Source of the DNA: Betaproteobacteria bacterium
Lineage (GTDB): Bacteria > Pseudomonadota > Gammaproteobacteria > Burkholderiales > SG8-39
Assembly: GCA_947482825.1 (NCBI GenBank)
Contig: CANKMT010000023.1
Span: 1-58,639, forward strand
Reading direction: 5' to 3'
DNA length: 58,639 bases
Below, piece after piece: positions 31,771 through 39,084 of this stretch. The position numbers and the translations under genes were made by a program. The stretch's first letter is position 1; every line of letters begins with the position of its first letter. Under the pieces are notes generated by a model, which ran no database searches, was not told the DNA's origin, and worked only from the letters and a program-made list of their open reading frames with translations.

Positions 31771-32934
31771 ATGGAGAAAAGCTTGAGCGAGAACCACCAG
31801 GACGTGCGCGACGCGGTGCGGGCACTTTGCAAGGAGTACGACAGCGCCTACTGGCAGAAGGTAGACGACGAGCGCGCCTATCCGGTCGCGTTCGTCGACG
31901 CATTGACCCGCGCCGGCTGGATGGCCGCGCTGATCCCCGAGGAGTACGGCGGCTCCGGCCTCTCGCTCACGGTCGCCTCGGTCATCATGGAAGAGATCAC
32001 CCGTTCAGGCGGCAACGCCGGCTGTTGCCACGGGCAGATGTACAACATGAACACCCTGCTCAGGAACGGCTCGGACGAGCAGAAGAAGAAGTACATGCCC
32101 AAGATCGCCTCGGGCGAACTGCGCCTGCAGTCGATGGGCGTGACCGAACCCACCGCCGGCACCGACACCACCAGCATCAAGACGGTCGCGGTCAGGAAAG
32201 GCGACAAGTACGTCGTCAACGGCCAGAAGGTGTGGACCTCGCGCCTGCAGCATTCGGAACTCATGATCCTGCTCGCCCGCACCACGCCCTTGGCGGATGT
32301 GAAGAAGAAATCCGAAGGCATGACGATCTTCCTCGTGGACACGCGCGAGGCGATCGGCAAGGGCCTCACCGTGAAACCGATCCGCAACATGGTCAACCAC
32401 GAGACCAACGAGGTGTTCATTGACAACCTCGAAATCCCCGTTGAGAACCGGATCGGCGAGGAAGGCAAGGGCTTCAAGTACATCCTCGACGGCCTGAACG
32501 CCGAGCGGATCCTGATCGCCGCCGAGTGCATCGGCGACGGCCACTGGTTCATCGAAAAGGCCTCGACCTACTCCAAGGAGCGCGTCGTCTTCGGCCGGCC
32601 GATCGGCCAAAACCAGGGCATCCAGTTCCCGATCGCCGAGGCCTACATGGAGATCGAGGCGGCCAACCTGATGCGCTACAAGGCCGCGGCGCTGTTCGAC
32701 GAGAAAAAGCATTGCGGCGCCGAGGCGAACATGGCCAAGCACCTGTGCGCCAAGGCTTCCTGGGAGGCGGCCAATGTGTGCATCCAGACCTACGGCGGGT
32801 TCGGATTTGCGGCCGAGTACGACGTGGAGAGGAAGTTCAGGGAGACGCGGCTGTATCTCGTGGCGCCTATTTCGACGAACTTGATTCTTTCGTACGTGGC
32901 GGAGCACGTTCTGGGGATGCCGCGGTCTTTTTAA
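31771..32934 (+). CDS. Acyl-CoA dehydrogenase with helix-G catalytic base
   Basis: The 387-residue product has the standard acyl-CoA dehydrogenase fold: GVTEPTAGTDTTSIKT near residues 123-138 for FAD and acyl binding, KVWTSRLQHS near 153-162, and QTYGGFGFAAEYDVERKFRE near the C-terminus. The usual catalytic Glu (YEGT motif) is absent, the region reading LVAPISTNLI. Glu245 in LNAERILIAAE lies where isovaleryl-CoA and long-chain dehydrogenases keep their catalytic base, so the enzyme is probably active and prefers branched or long substrates. The ATG at 31771 has no good ribosome site; a TTG at 31783 with GGAG before it is a serious alternative. Last gene of the operon. Confidence 0.9.
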   Translation: MEKSLSENHQDVRDAVRALCKEYDSAYWQKVDDERAYPVAFVDALTRAGWMAALIPEEYGGSGLSLTVASVIMEEITRSGGNAGCCHGQMYNMNTLLRNGSDEQKKKYMPKIASGELRLQSMGVTEPTAGTDTTSIKTVAVRKGDKYVVNGQKVWTSRLQHSELMILLARTTPLADVKKKSEGMTIFLVDTREAIGKGLTVKPIRNMVNHETNEVFIDNLEIPVENRIGEEGKGFKYILDGLNAERILIAAECIGDGHWFIEKASTYSKERVVFGRPIGQNQGIQFPIAEAYMEIEAANLMRYKAAALFDEKKHCGAEANMAKHLCAKASWEAANVCIQTYGGFGFAAEYDVERKFRETRLYLVAPISTNLILSYVAEHVLGMPRSF

Positions 32935-32941
32935 GCCCAGG

Positions 32942-33010
32942 TCTCCCGACTTTGTGAAACCGCTCGTTTGCGCGGTCGCGCAAACGTATGGATTTCACAA
33001 AGTCGGGAGA
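32942..33010. terminator. Nested perfect inverted repeats between convergent genes
   Basis: An outer inverted repeat has 18-base perfect arms (32942-32959 and 32993-33010; TCTCCCGACTTTGTGAAA and its complement). Inside it is a second hairpin with 9-base perfect arms CGTTTGCGC / GCGCAAACG (32965-32973 and 32978-32986) and a GGTC loop. The structure fills most of the 99-base gap between the stop of the acyl-CoA dehydrogenase (32934) and the stop of the convergent DAO gene (33034), so a bidirectional terminator is the simplest reading. There is no T-tract on either side, so it would not be a classical intrinsic terminator. Confidence 0.5.
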
Positions 33011-33033
33011 TTCGTCAACGTCAAAAACCGCAC

Positions 33034-34287
33034 TCAACGGCCGAACCGCGCAGCCGAAAAAGGCGCCGGATCCACGAAGGGCGTTTCGCCGACCACCATC
33101 TCCGCCACCATCCTTCCCGTCACCGCGGCCAGCGTCAGCCCGTGGTGCGCATGGCCGAAAGCGAACCATAGGTCCTTGTGGCGGGGCGCGGGTCCGATCA
33201 CCGGCAGCATGTCCGGCGTACAGGGGCGTGAGCCCATCCATGGCTCGCGGTCGAGCCGCTCGGCCAGCGGAAAGAGATCGCGCGCGATCGGTTCGGCCCT
33301 ACCGAGTTGAACCGGCGTGCGGATCGCGTCGCGGCGAGCGAACTCGGCGCCCGTGGTGAGGCGGATCCCGGCGCGCATCGGCGCGAGGAAGTAGCCACGC
33401 TCTGTGTCGAGCACCGGCAAGTTGAGCTTCGCCTCGCCTGCGGCGCGATAATGCATGTGGTAACCCCGCTTCACGGCAAGCGGCAGCTCGTAACCCAACG
33501 CGCGCGTGAATACGCCCGCCCAGGGACCGAGCGCGACCACAGCAGCGCCGGCCTCGATGGGGCCACTGGCAGTCCGCAGCGTCCACCCCGAGGGACTGCG
33601 CTCCGCGAGGCTGGCTGCATTGCCCTGCAGGAACTCCCCCCCGAGCCGTTGGAAAAAGCCAAGGTAGCCAACCGACAGGCCGTGGGGGTCGTCGACCCGC
33701 GTCGGATCCGTCCAGTGCAATGCGCCGGTGAGCACCGGCGCGAGATGCGGCTCGGCATCCTGCAGTGCGCGGGCGTCCAGCGCGCGATAGTTGAGGCCGA
33801 ACTCACGATGCCAGCCTTCGGCTTCCGCGATTCGCCTGTCACGCTCTTCGAGTGTCCGGAACACCTTCATCCAGCCGTTGCGCTTGATCAGGCCCTCGCA
33901 TCCGGCCTCGGCCGCCAGCGCGTCATGTTCCACCACGCATTGCTCGATCAGCTTCGCGTACTTGCGGGCCACTTCGGCGTGGCGCGCCGGACGCGAGTAG
34001 TGCCAGTATTTCCACAGGAAAGGTGCCAGCCGCGGCAGCGCGGACGGATGGTAGTGCGCGTCGATCGTGCGATTCAGCCCGTAGCGCAACAAGGCGCCAT
34101 AGTCGTGCGGGAACCCGTAGGGAAAAACGCCCTCGCGCTGGATCAGACCGGCATTGCCGAACGAGGTTTCCTCGCCGGCTCCGCGGCGGTCCACGAGAAG
34201 CACCGAGCGGCCGCGTTTCTGGAGGTGCGCCGCGACACAGATCCCGACGATGCCAGCTCCGAGGACGGCTACGTCGTATTTTTTCAC
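33034..34287 (-). CDS. FAD-dependent oxidoreductase, DAO family (D-amino-acid dehydrogenase-like)
   Basis: The 417-residue product has the FAD-binding Rossmann motif G10-A-G12-I-V-G15 at its start, then VDRRGAGEETSFGNAGLIQ, the family signature after the first strand. C-terminal PCTPDMLPVIGPAPRHKDLW and AFGHAHHGLTLA, with its GHxHxG-like pattern, are typical of DadA-type enzymes. It would oxidise an amino acid or an amine to the keto acid, passing electrons to the membrane chain. It lies 10 bases after livM and ends the transporter operon, so it is probably the first catabolic step for the imported amino acid or amino-acid-like compound. Confidence 0.92.
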   Translation of the reverse strand: MKKYDVAVLGAGIVGICVAAHLQKRGRSVLLVDRRGAGEETSFGNAGLIQREGVFPYGFPHDYGALLRYGLNRTIDAHYHPSALPRLAPFLWKYWHYSRPARHAEVARKYAKLIEQCVVEHDALAAEAGCEGLIKRNGWMKVFRTLEERDRRIAEAEGWHREFGLNYRALDARALQDAEPHLAPVLTGALHWTDPTRVDDPHGLSVGYLGFFQRLGGEFLQGNAASLAERSPSGWTLRTASGPIEAGAAVVALGPWAGVFTRALGYELPLAVKRGYHMHYRAAGEAKLNLPVLDTERGYFLAPMRAGIRLTTGAEFARRDAIRTPVQLGRAEPIARDLFPLAERLDREPWMGSRPCTPDMLPVIGPAPRHKDLWFAFGHAHHGLTLAAVTGRMVAEMVVGETPFVDPAPFSAARFGR

Positions 34288-34297
34288 GCCGGTGTTC

Positions 34298-35218
34298 TCA
34301 TGCCTTCTTGAGAAAAGCCGCGATTTCGCCGACCACGCCGCGCCGGAAGGCGAGCACGCAGATGATGAAAATCACCCCGGTGATCACGTTGACCCAGCCT
34401 TCGAGCGCCGACAGGTAATTCTGCAGCGTCACCACGATGAAGGCGCCCACGGTGGGGCCGAGGATGGTTCCCATGCCGCCCAGGAGCGTCATGAGCACCA
34501 CCTCGCCGGACATGTGCCAGTGCACGTCGGTGAGGGTCTCGAACTTGAACACCAGCGCCTTGGTCGCGCCGGCCAGGCCGGAGAGCGCCGCCGACAGCAC
34601 GAAGGCGAGCAGCTTGTACTTATCGACGTCGTAGCCCAGGGAAAGCGCGCGCGCTTCGTTCTCCCGGATCGCCTTGAGCACCTGGCCGAACGGCGAATGG
34701 ACCGTACGGTAGATCGTCCAGAAACCGAACAGCACGATCGCGAAGGTGAAGTAATACATCGCGATGTCGTCCTCGAGGTTGACCAGGCCGAGGAACTTTC
34801 CGCGCGGAATCGACTGGAGCCCGTCCTCGCCCCCGGTGAACGGCGCCTGCAGGTAGATGAAGTACAGCATCTGGGAGAACGCCAGCGTGATCATCGCGAA
34901 ATAGATTCCCTGCCGGCGGATCGCCAACGATCCGACGAGGTAACCCAGCAGCGCCGAGACCGCCACGCCCGCAAGAATCCCGGCCTCGGTCGGGAAGCCC
35001 ATGACCTTGACCGCGTGGCCGCAGATGTAACCCGCCGTGCCGAGGAACATCGCATGACCGAAAGACAGCAGGCCGGTGAATCCGACCAGCAGGTTGAAGG
35101 CACTGGCGAACAGCGCGAAGCACAGGGCCTTCATGAGGAAGATGGGGTACACGACCGCCGGGGCCGCAAGGCCGGCGACGAGCAAGGCGACGTAGAGGAC
35201 TCTGGTGCGGTTGTCCAT
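34298..35218 (-). CDS. livM: Branched-chain amino-acid ABC transporter permease, LivM type
   Basis: The 306-residue product is a LivM-type inner-membrane permease with about nine hydrophobic segments. Signatures include NLLVGFTGLLSFGHAMFLG near residues 43-61, RRQGIYFAMITLAFSQM near 101-117 and the cytoplasmic loop IRENEARALSLGYDVDKYK that contacts the ATPase. VVLMTLLGGMGTILGP near 246 is the family C-terminal motif. With LivH it forms the membrane channel of a HAAT-family importer. It starts six bases after livH and is followed by the DAO-family gene, which hints at the transported ligand type. Confidence 0.95.
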   Translation of the reverse strand: MDNRTRVLYVALLVAGLAAPAVVYPIFLMKALCFALFASAFNLLVGFTGLLSFGHAMFLGTAGYICGHAVKVMGFPTEAGILAGVAVSALLGYLVGSLAIRRQGIYFAMITLAFSQMLYFIYLQAPFTGGEDGLQSIPRGKFLGLVNLEDDIAMYYFTFAIVLFGFWTIYRTVHSPFGQVLKAIRENEARALSLGYDVDKYKLLAFVLSAALSGLAGATKALVFKFETLTDVHWHMSGEVVLMTLLGGMGTILGPTVGAFIVVTLQNYLSALEGWVNVITGVIFIICVLAFRRGVVGEIAAFLKKA

Positions 35219-35224
35219 GCTGCG

Positions 35225-36112
35225 CTACTTCTCCTTGCCGAACAGTCCGGCCGGGCGGACCAGCAGGACGATCGCCATGATGACGAACACGACCGTCGAG
35301 GACGCTTCCGGGTAGAACACCTTCGTGAGGCCCTCGATCACCCCCAGGCTCAGGCCGGTGAGGATGGAGCCGAGGATCGATCCCATGCCACCGATGACCA
35401 CCACCGCGAACACCACGATGATGATGTTGTTGCCCATCAGCGGGTTGACCTGGATGATCGGCGAGGCCAGCACGCCGGCGAACCCGGCCAGAGCGACGCC
35501 GAACGCGTAGGTGAGCGTCACCATGCGCGGCACGTTGACGCCGAAGGCCTGGGTGAGCGCCGGATTCTCGGTACCGGCGCGCAGATACGCCCCGAGCTTG
35601 GTGCGCTCGATCACGTACCAGGTTGCGAAACACACTACAAGCGAGGCGACAACCACCCAGGCGCGGTAGTTCGGCAGGATCATGAAACCGAGGTTGGTCG
35701 CGCCCCGCAGCAGGTCGGGCACCTGGTAAGGCTGCCCCGAAACGCCGAACTGCTGCCTGAACAGGCCTTCGAGCACCAGCGCGAGGCCGAAAGTGAGCAA
35801 CAACCCGTACAGGTGGTCGAGCTTGTAGAGCCAGCGCAGCATACTTTTTTCGACCAGCACGCCCAGGAGTCCGACCGCGATCGGCGACAGAATCAACGCG
35901 AACCAGTAATTGAGGCCGAGGTATTGCAGCAGCAGCCACGCGCCGAACGCACCCATCATGTAGAAAGTGCCGTGCGCGAAGTTGACGATATTGAGCAGGC
36001 CGAAAATCACGGCCAGGCCCAGGCTCAGCATGGCGTAGAACGAGCCGTTCACCAGCCCCAGGAGGAGCTGGGAGAGGAACGCCTGGAGCGGGATGCCGAA
36101 GATCTCAGTCAT
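35225..36112 (-). CDS. livH: Branched-chain amino-acid ABC transporter permease, LivH type
   Basis: The 295-residue product is the LivH-type permease partner. It shows LLGLVNGSFYAMLSLGLAVI near residues 16-35, FGLLNIVNFAHGTFYMMGAF near 38-57, the ATPase-contact loop GAYLRAGTENPALTQAFGV, and VVIGGMGSILGSILTGLSLG. Eight hydrophobic segments can be counted. It follows livK after a 102-base gap with two hairpins and is followed by livM after six bases. Function: import across the inner membrane of an amino acid or similar ligand delivered by the LivK protein. Confidence 0.95.
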   Translation of the reverse strand: MTEIFGIPLQAFLSQLLLGLVNGSFYAMLSLGLAVIFGLLNIVNFAHGTFYMMGAFGAWLLLQYLGLNYWFALILSPIAVGLLGVLVEKSMLRWLYKLDHLYGLLLTFGLALVLEGLFRQQFGVSGQPYQVPDLLRGATNLGFMILPNYRAWVVVASLVVCFATWYVIERTKLGAYLRAGTENPALTQAFGVNVPRMVTLTYAFGVALAGFAGVLASPIIQVNPLMGNNIIIVVFAVVVIGGMGSILGSILTGLSLGVIEGLTKVFYPEASSTVVFVIMAIVLLVRPAGLFGKEK

Positions 36113-36131
36113 TAGCCTGCCTTGCGCAAAC

Positions 36132-36205
36132 GCGCGCGTCGAACGCCATCCGATGGGCGTTCGAACGCGCGCAGTTCATCGGGCACGCGACTTGTTGCGT
36201 GTCCC
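36132..36205. promoter_or_regulatory. Two stem-loops between livK and livH
   Basis: The 102-base gap (36113-36214) contains a long hairpin with 16-base arms and a single bulged base (36132-36147 with 36156-36172; GCGCGCGTCGAACGCC) and a shorter one (36181-36188 with 36197-36205; GGGCACGC / GCGTGTCCC). They follow the livK stop on the transcript. Such structures usually stabilise the upstream message and reduce downstream expression, giving more binding protein than permease, as in malE-malF. Confidence 0.4.
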
Positions 36206-36214
36206 GCATGAACC

Positions 36215-37441
36215 CTATTTCTTTATCAGCGGGCAACGCGAAGCGGACAACGGCTGAAACGCCTCCGCCGCCGGGATCGTCGCCTTCAGGGTGTAGTAAT
36301 CCCACGGGTACTTGGACTCGGACTGCTTCTTGACCTGCATGAGGTACATGTCGTGGATCATGCGGTTGTCCTCGCGCAGCATGCCGTTGCGCAGGAAAAA
36401 GTCCGACACGTTGCCTTTCTTCATCTGCGCCACGACCGCCAGCGCGTCGTCCGTGCCCGCCGCCTGGATCGCCTTGAGGTAATTCATGGTGGCGGAATAG
36501 ACGCCGGCGTGGATCATGCTCGGCATTTTCTTCATTTTCGCGAAAAACTTCTTGGCGAATTCGCGGTTCTTGTCGTCGAAGTCCCAGTAAAAGCCGTCCG
36601 TCAGCAGCATGCCCTGCGCGGTGTTGAGGCCAAGGCTGTGGATGTCCGTGATGAACACCAGCAGCCCGGCCAGGCTCTGGTTCTTGGTGATGCCGAACTC
36701 GTTGGCGGCCTTGATCGAGTTGATCGTGTCGCCCCCGGCGTTCGCAAGACCGACGATCTTGGCCTTGGATGTCTGCGCCTGCAGCAGGAAGGAGGAGAAG
36801 TCCGCCGCGTTCAGCGGGTGGCGCACCTGGCCGACCACCTTGCCGCCGGTGGCTCTGACCACGTTCGCGGTGTCGCTCTCGAGCGAGTGGCCGAACGCGT
36901 AGTCCGCCGTGAGGAAGAACCAGGTGTCGCCGCCGGTCTTGACGATCGCCTTGCCGGTTCCGTTGGCCAGGGCGTACGTGTCGTAGGCATAGTGGATCGT
37001 ATGCGGATTGCAGTCCTCGTTGGTCAGCCGCGTGGAGGCGGCGCCGACGTTCATCATCAGCTTTTTCTTCTCGTTGGCGACCTTGCCGCTGGCGATCCCG
37101 ACCGCGGAATTGAGCACATCGGTGACCATGTCGACCTGCTGCCGGTCGAACCACTCCCGCACGCGGTTGGCACCGGTCTCGGCGTTGTTCTGGTGGTCGG
37201 CCGAGACGATCTCGATCTTTGCGCCGAGCACGGTCTTGCCGAAATCGTCCACCGCCATCTGCGCCGCGACCACCGATCCCTGGCCGCCGAGGTCGGAGTA
37301 CAGGCCGGACATGTCCGAGAGGACACCGACCTTCACGACGCCGTCGGAAATCTTGCCCGCCGCGGGCTTTTGCTGGGCCATCGCAACCGGCGCCAGCGCG
37401 AACGCCCCCGCCACCACTGCACTGATCAGTTTACGTTTCAT
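36215..37441 (-). CDS. ABC transporter substrate-binding protein, LivK-like (HAAT family)
   Basis: The 408-residue product has a signal peptide (MKRKLISAVVAGAFALAPVA, cleavage near AMA-QQ) and the Leu/Ile/Val-binding fold: KVGVLSDMSGLYSDLGGQG near residues 39-57, AAQMAVDDFG, VSADHQNNAETG, MVTDVLNSAVGIA and FFLTADYAFGHSLE. The group is the larger one (about 400 residues) that binds amides, urea or aromatic acids as often as branched amino acids. I chose the ATG at 37441, preceded by AGGAG, instead of the ATG at 37456. It lies inside the liv operon after the two ATPase genes. Confidence 0.93.
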   Translation of the reverse strand: MKRKLISAVVAGAFALAPVAMAQQKPAAGKISDGVVKVGVLSDMSGLYSDLGGQGSVVAAQMAVDDFGKTVLGAKIEIVSADHQNNAETGANRVREWFDRQQVDMVTDVLNSAVGIASGKVANEKKKLMMNVGAASTRLTNEDCNPHTIHYAYDTYALANGTGKAIVKTGGDTWFFLTADYAFGHSLESDTANVVRATGGKVVGQVRHPLNAADFSSFLLQAQTSKAKIVGLANAGGDTINSIKAANEFGITKNQSLAGLLVFITDIHSLGLNTAQGMLLTDGFYWDFDDKNREFAKKFFAKMKKMPSMIHAGVYSATMNYLKAIQAAGTDDALAVVAQMKKGNVSDFFLRNGMLREDNRMIHDMYLMQVKKQSESKYPWDYYTLKATIPAAEAFQPLSASRCPLIKK

Positions 37442-37507
37442 TGCCTGCTCCTCCATTGAGTGTTTCAGCTTGCACCGTGCCCGGCCGCACGAATCACCGT
37501 GGCGGCC

Positions 37508-38230
37508 TCAGACGCCCAGGTATTCGTGCAGCATGTCCATTTTCGCCTCGAGTTCCGCGGCCGAGAACGTCTCCGCGATCCTGCCGTGCTCCATTACGTA
37601 ATGCCGGTCTGCAATAGGCGCGGCAAAGCGGAAATTCTGCTCGACGAGCACGATGGTGAAGCCGCGGTCCTTCAATTGCCCGATCACACGGCCCAATGTC
37701 TGGACGATGACCGGGGCGAGCCCTTCGGTGATCTCGTCGAGCAACAGCAGGTGCGCGCCGGTGCGCAGGATACGCGCCATTGCGAGCATCTGCTGCTCCC
37801 CGCCCGAGAGGCGGGAGCCCTGGCTGTGGCGGCGTTCTTCGAGATTGGGGAACATCGCGTAGATTTCCCCGATCGTCATGCCGCCCGCCTGCACTTCGGG
37901 CGGCAGCAGCAAGTTCTCCTCGGCCGTCAGGCTGGAAAAGATCCCGCGTTCCTCCGGGCAGTACCCGATGCCGATGTGCGCGATCTGGTGCGTGGGCAGG
38001 CCGATCGCCTCGATGCCGTTAACCTTGATCGAGCCCTTGCGCGAGCCCACCAGCCCGAGGATCGACTTGAGCGTGGTCGTACGGCCCGCTCCATTGCGAC
38101 CGAGCAAAGTGACCACTTCGCCCTGGTGCACCTTCAGATCGACCCCATGCAGGATGTGGGACTCACCGTACCAGGCATGCAGCCCGCTGATCGAAAGGGC
38201 CGTCTTCGTCTCGGTGGCTGCCGTGCTCAC
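37508..38230 (-). CDS. livF: ABC transporter ATP-binding protein, LivF type, Walker A Lys to Arg
   Basis: The 240-residue product is a LivF-type ATPase: HAWYGESHILHGVDLKVHQG at residues 18-37, ABC signature RLSGGEQQMLAMARIL, Walker B LLLLDEITEGLAP and the switch histidine region. The Walker A reads GRNGAGRTT, with Arg50 where the catalytic lysine is expected; the codon is CGT, three changes from AAG, so this is not a simple sequencing slip. Walker B has DEI rather than DEP. The GTG at 38230 is one base after the livG stop; the frame is open further upstream but that part overlaps livG. It pairs with LivG to energise transport. Confidence 0.93.
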   Translation of the reverse strand: MSTAATETKTALSISGLHAWYGESHILHGVDLKVHQGEVVTLLGRNGAGRTTTLKSILGLVGSRKGSIKVNGIEAIGLPTHQIAHIGIGYCPEERGIFSSLTAEENLLLPPEVQAGGMTIGEIYAMFPNLEERRHSQGSRLSGGEQQMLAMARILRTGAHLLLLDEITEGLAPVIVQTLGRVIGQLKDRGFTIVLVEQNFRFAAPIADRHYVMEHGRIAETFSAAELEAKMDMLHEYLGV

Positions 38231-38231
38231 T

Positions 38232-38984
38232 TTAGTGCGCCGTTCCCATGTAAGCCTCCATGACGCCGGGATCCTTGGACACTTCCGCATAGGGCCCCTC
38301 GGCCAGAACCGCACCGCGCTGCAGGACCGTGATCGTGTCCGAGATGCCGGAGACCACGCTCATGTTGTGCTCGACCATGAGGATCGTGCGGCCGGCCGAC
38401 ACTTTACGGATCAACGCCTTCACGCGATCGACGTCCTCGTGTCCCATCCCCGCCGTGGGTTCGTCAAGGAGCATCAGTTCCGGCTCCATCGCGAGCGTGG
38501 TCGCGATCTCGAGGGCCCGCTTGCGGCCGTAAGGCAATTCGACCGTCACGGTCCTGGCAAACGCCCCCAGATCGACCGATTCGAGAAGCGCCATCGCCTT
38601 GGCGTCGAGCGTGCCGAGCACGGCCTCGGATTTCCAGAAATGGAACGAGTTGCCCATCGAGCGCTGCAGGCCGATCCTCACGTTTTCGAGCAACGTCAGA
38701 TGGGGAAACACGGCCGAGATCTGGAACGAGCGGATAATGCCGCGCCGCGCGGTTTGCGCCGGCTTCTCGGTGGTGATGTCCTCGCCGTCGTAGAGGATCT
38801 GGCCCGCGGTCGGTGGCAGGAATTTGGTGAGCAGGTTGAAGAAGGTCGTTTTGCCGGCGCCATTGGGGCCGATCAGCGCATGAATGGTGCCGCGCCGTAC
38901 CTTGAGGTCGACCTTGTTGACGGCGACGAAGCCCTTGAATTCCTTCGTCAACCCCCGGGTCTCGAGGATGATGTCTCCAGCCAT
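38232..38984 (-). CDS. livG: ABC transporter ATP-binding protein, LivG type
   Basis: The 250-residue product is a LivG-type ATPase. It opens MAGDIILETRGLTKEFKGFV, with Walker A GPNGAGKTTFFNLL near residue 38, a signature motif in the divergent LivG form (LPYGRKRALEIATTLA), Walker B ELMLLDEPTAGMGHEDV, and VEHNMSVVSGISD at the switch region. I chose the ATG at 38984 because the open frame upstream (to 39146) has no similarity and overlaps the antiporter gene. It starts the liv operon proper: livG-F-K-H-M-DAO, where the ATPase genes precede the binding-protein gene. Confidence 0.95.
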   Translation of the reverse strand: MAGDIILETRGLTKEFKGFVAVNKVDLKVRRGTIHALIGPNGAGKTTFFNLLTKFLPPTAGQILYDGEDITTEKPAQTARRGIIRSFQISAVFPHLTLLENVRIGLQRSMGNSFHFWKSEAVLGTLDAKAMALLESVDLGAFARTVTVELPYGRKRALEIATTLAMEPELMLLDEPTAGMGHEDVDRVKALIRKVSAGRTILMVEHNMSVVSGISDTITVLQRGAVLAEGPYAEVSKDPGVMEAYMGTAH

Positions 38985-39084
38985 ATTCTCTTTGTCTTGC
39001 AGCCGGGAAGGACATATCCGCGGCCGGGGATGTAGTTTGCCTGTTGCGCTGCGGGAAAACAACCCTTCCCGAGGCGGTCCAGAC

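Noticed and set aside
32942..33010. Possible CRISPR repeat or attachment site
   Set aside because: The inverted repeat occurs once in the window, with no direct repeats, spacers, integrase or tRNA gene nearby.
34154..36115. Plus-strand open frame (653 codons) opposite livM and livH
   Set aside because: The translation is a charged, repetitive mirror of the membrane-protein codons, while both permeases on the minus strand are unmistakable.
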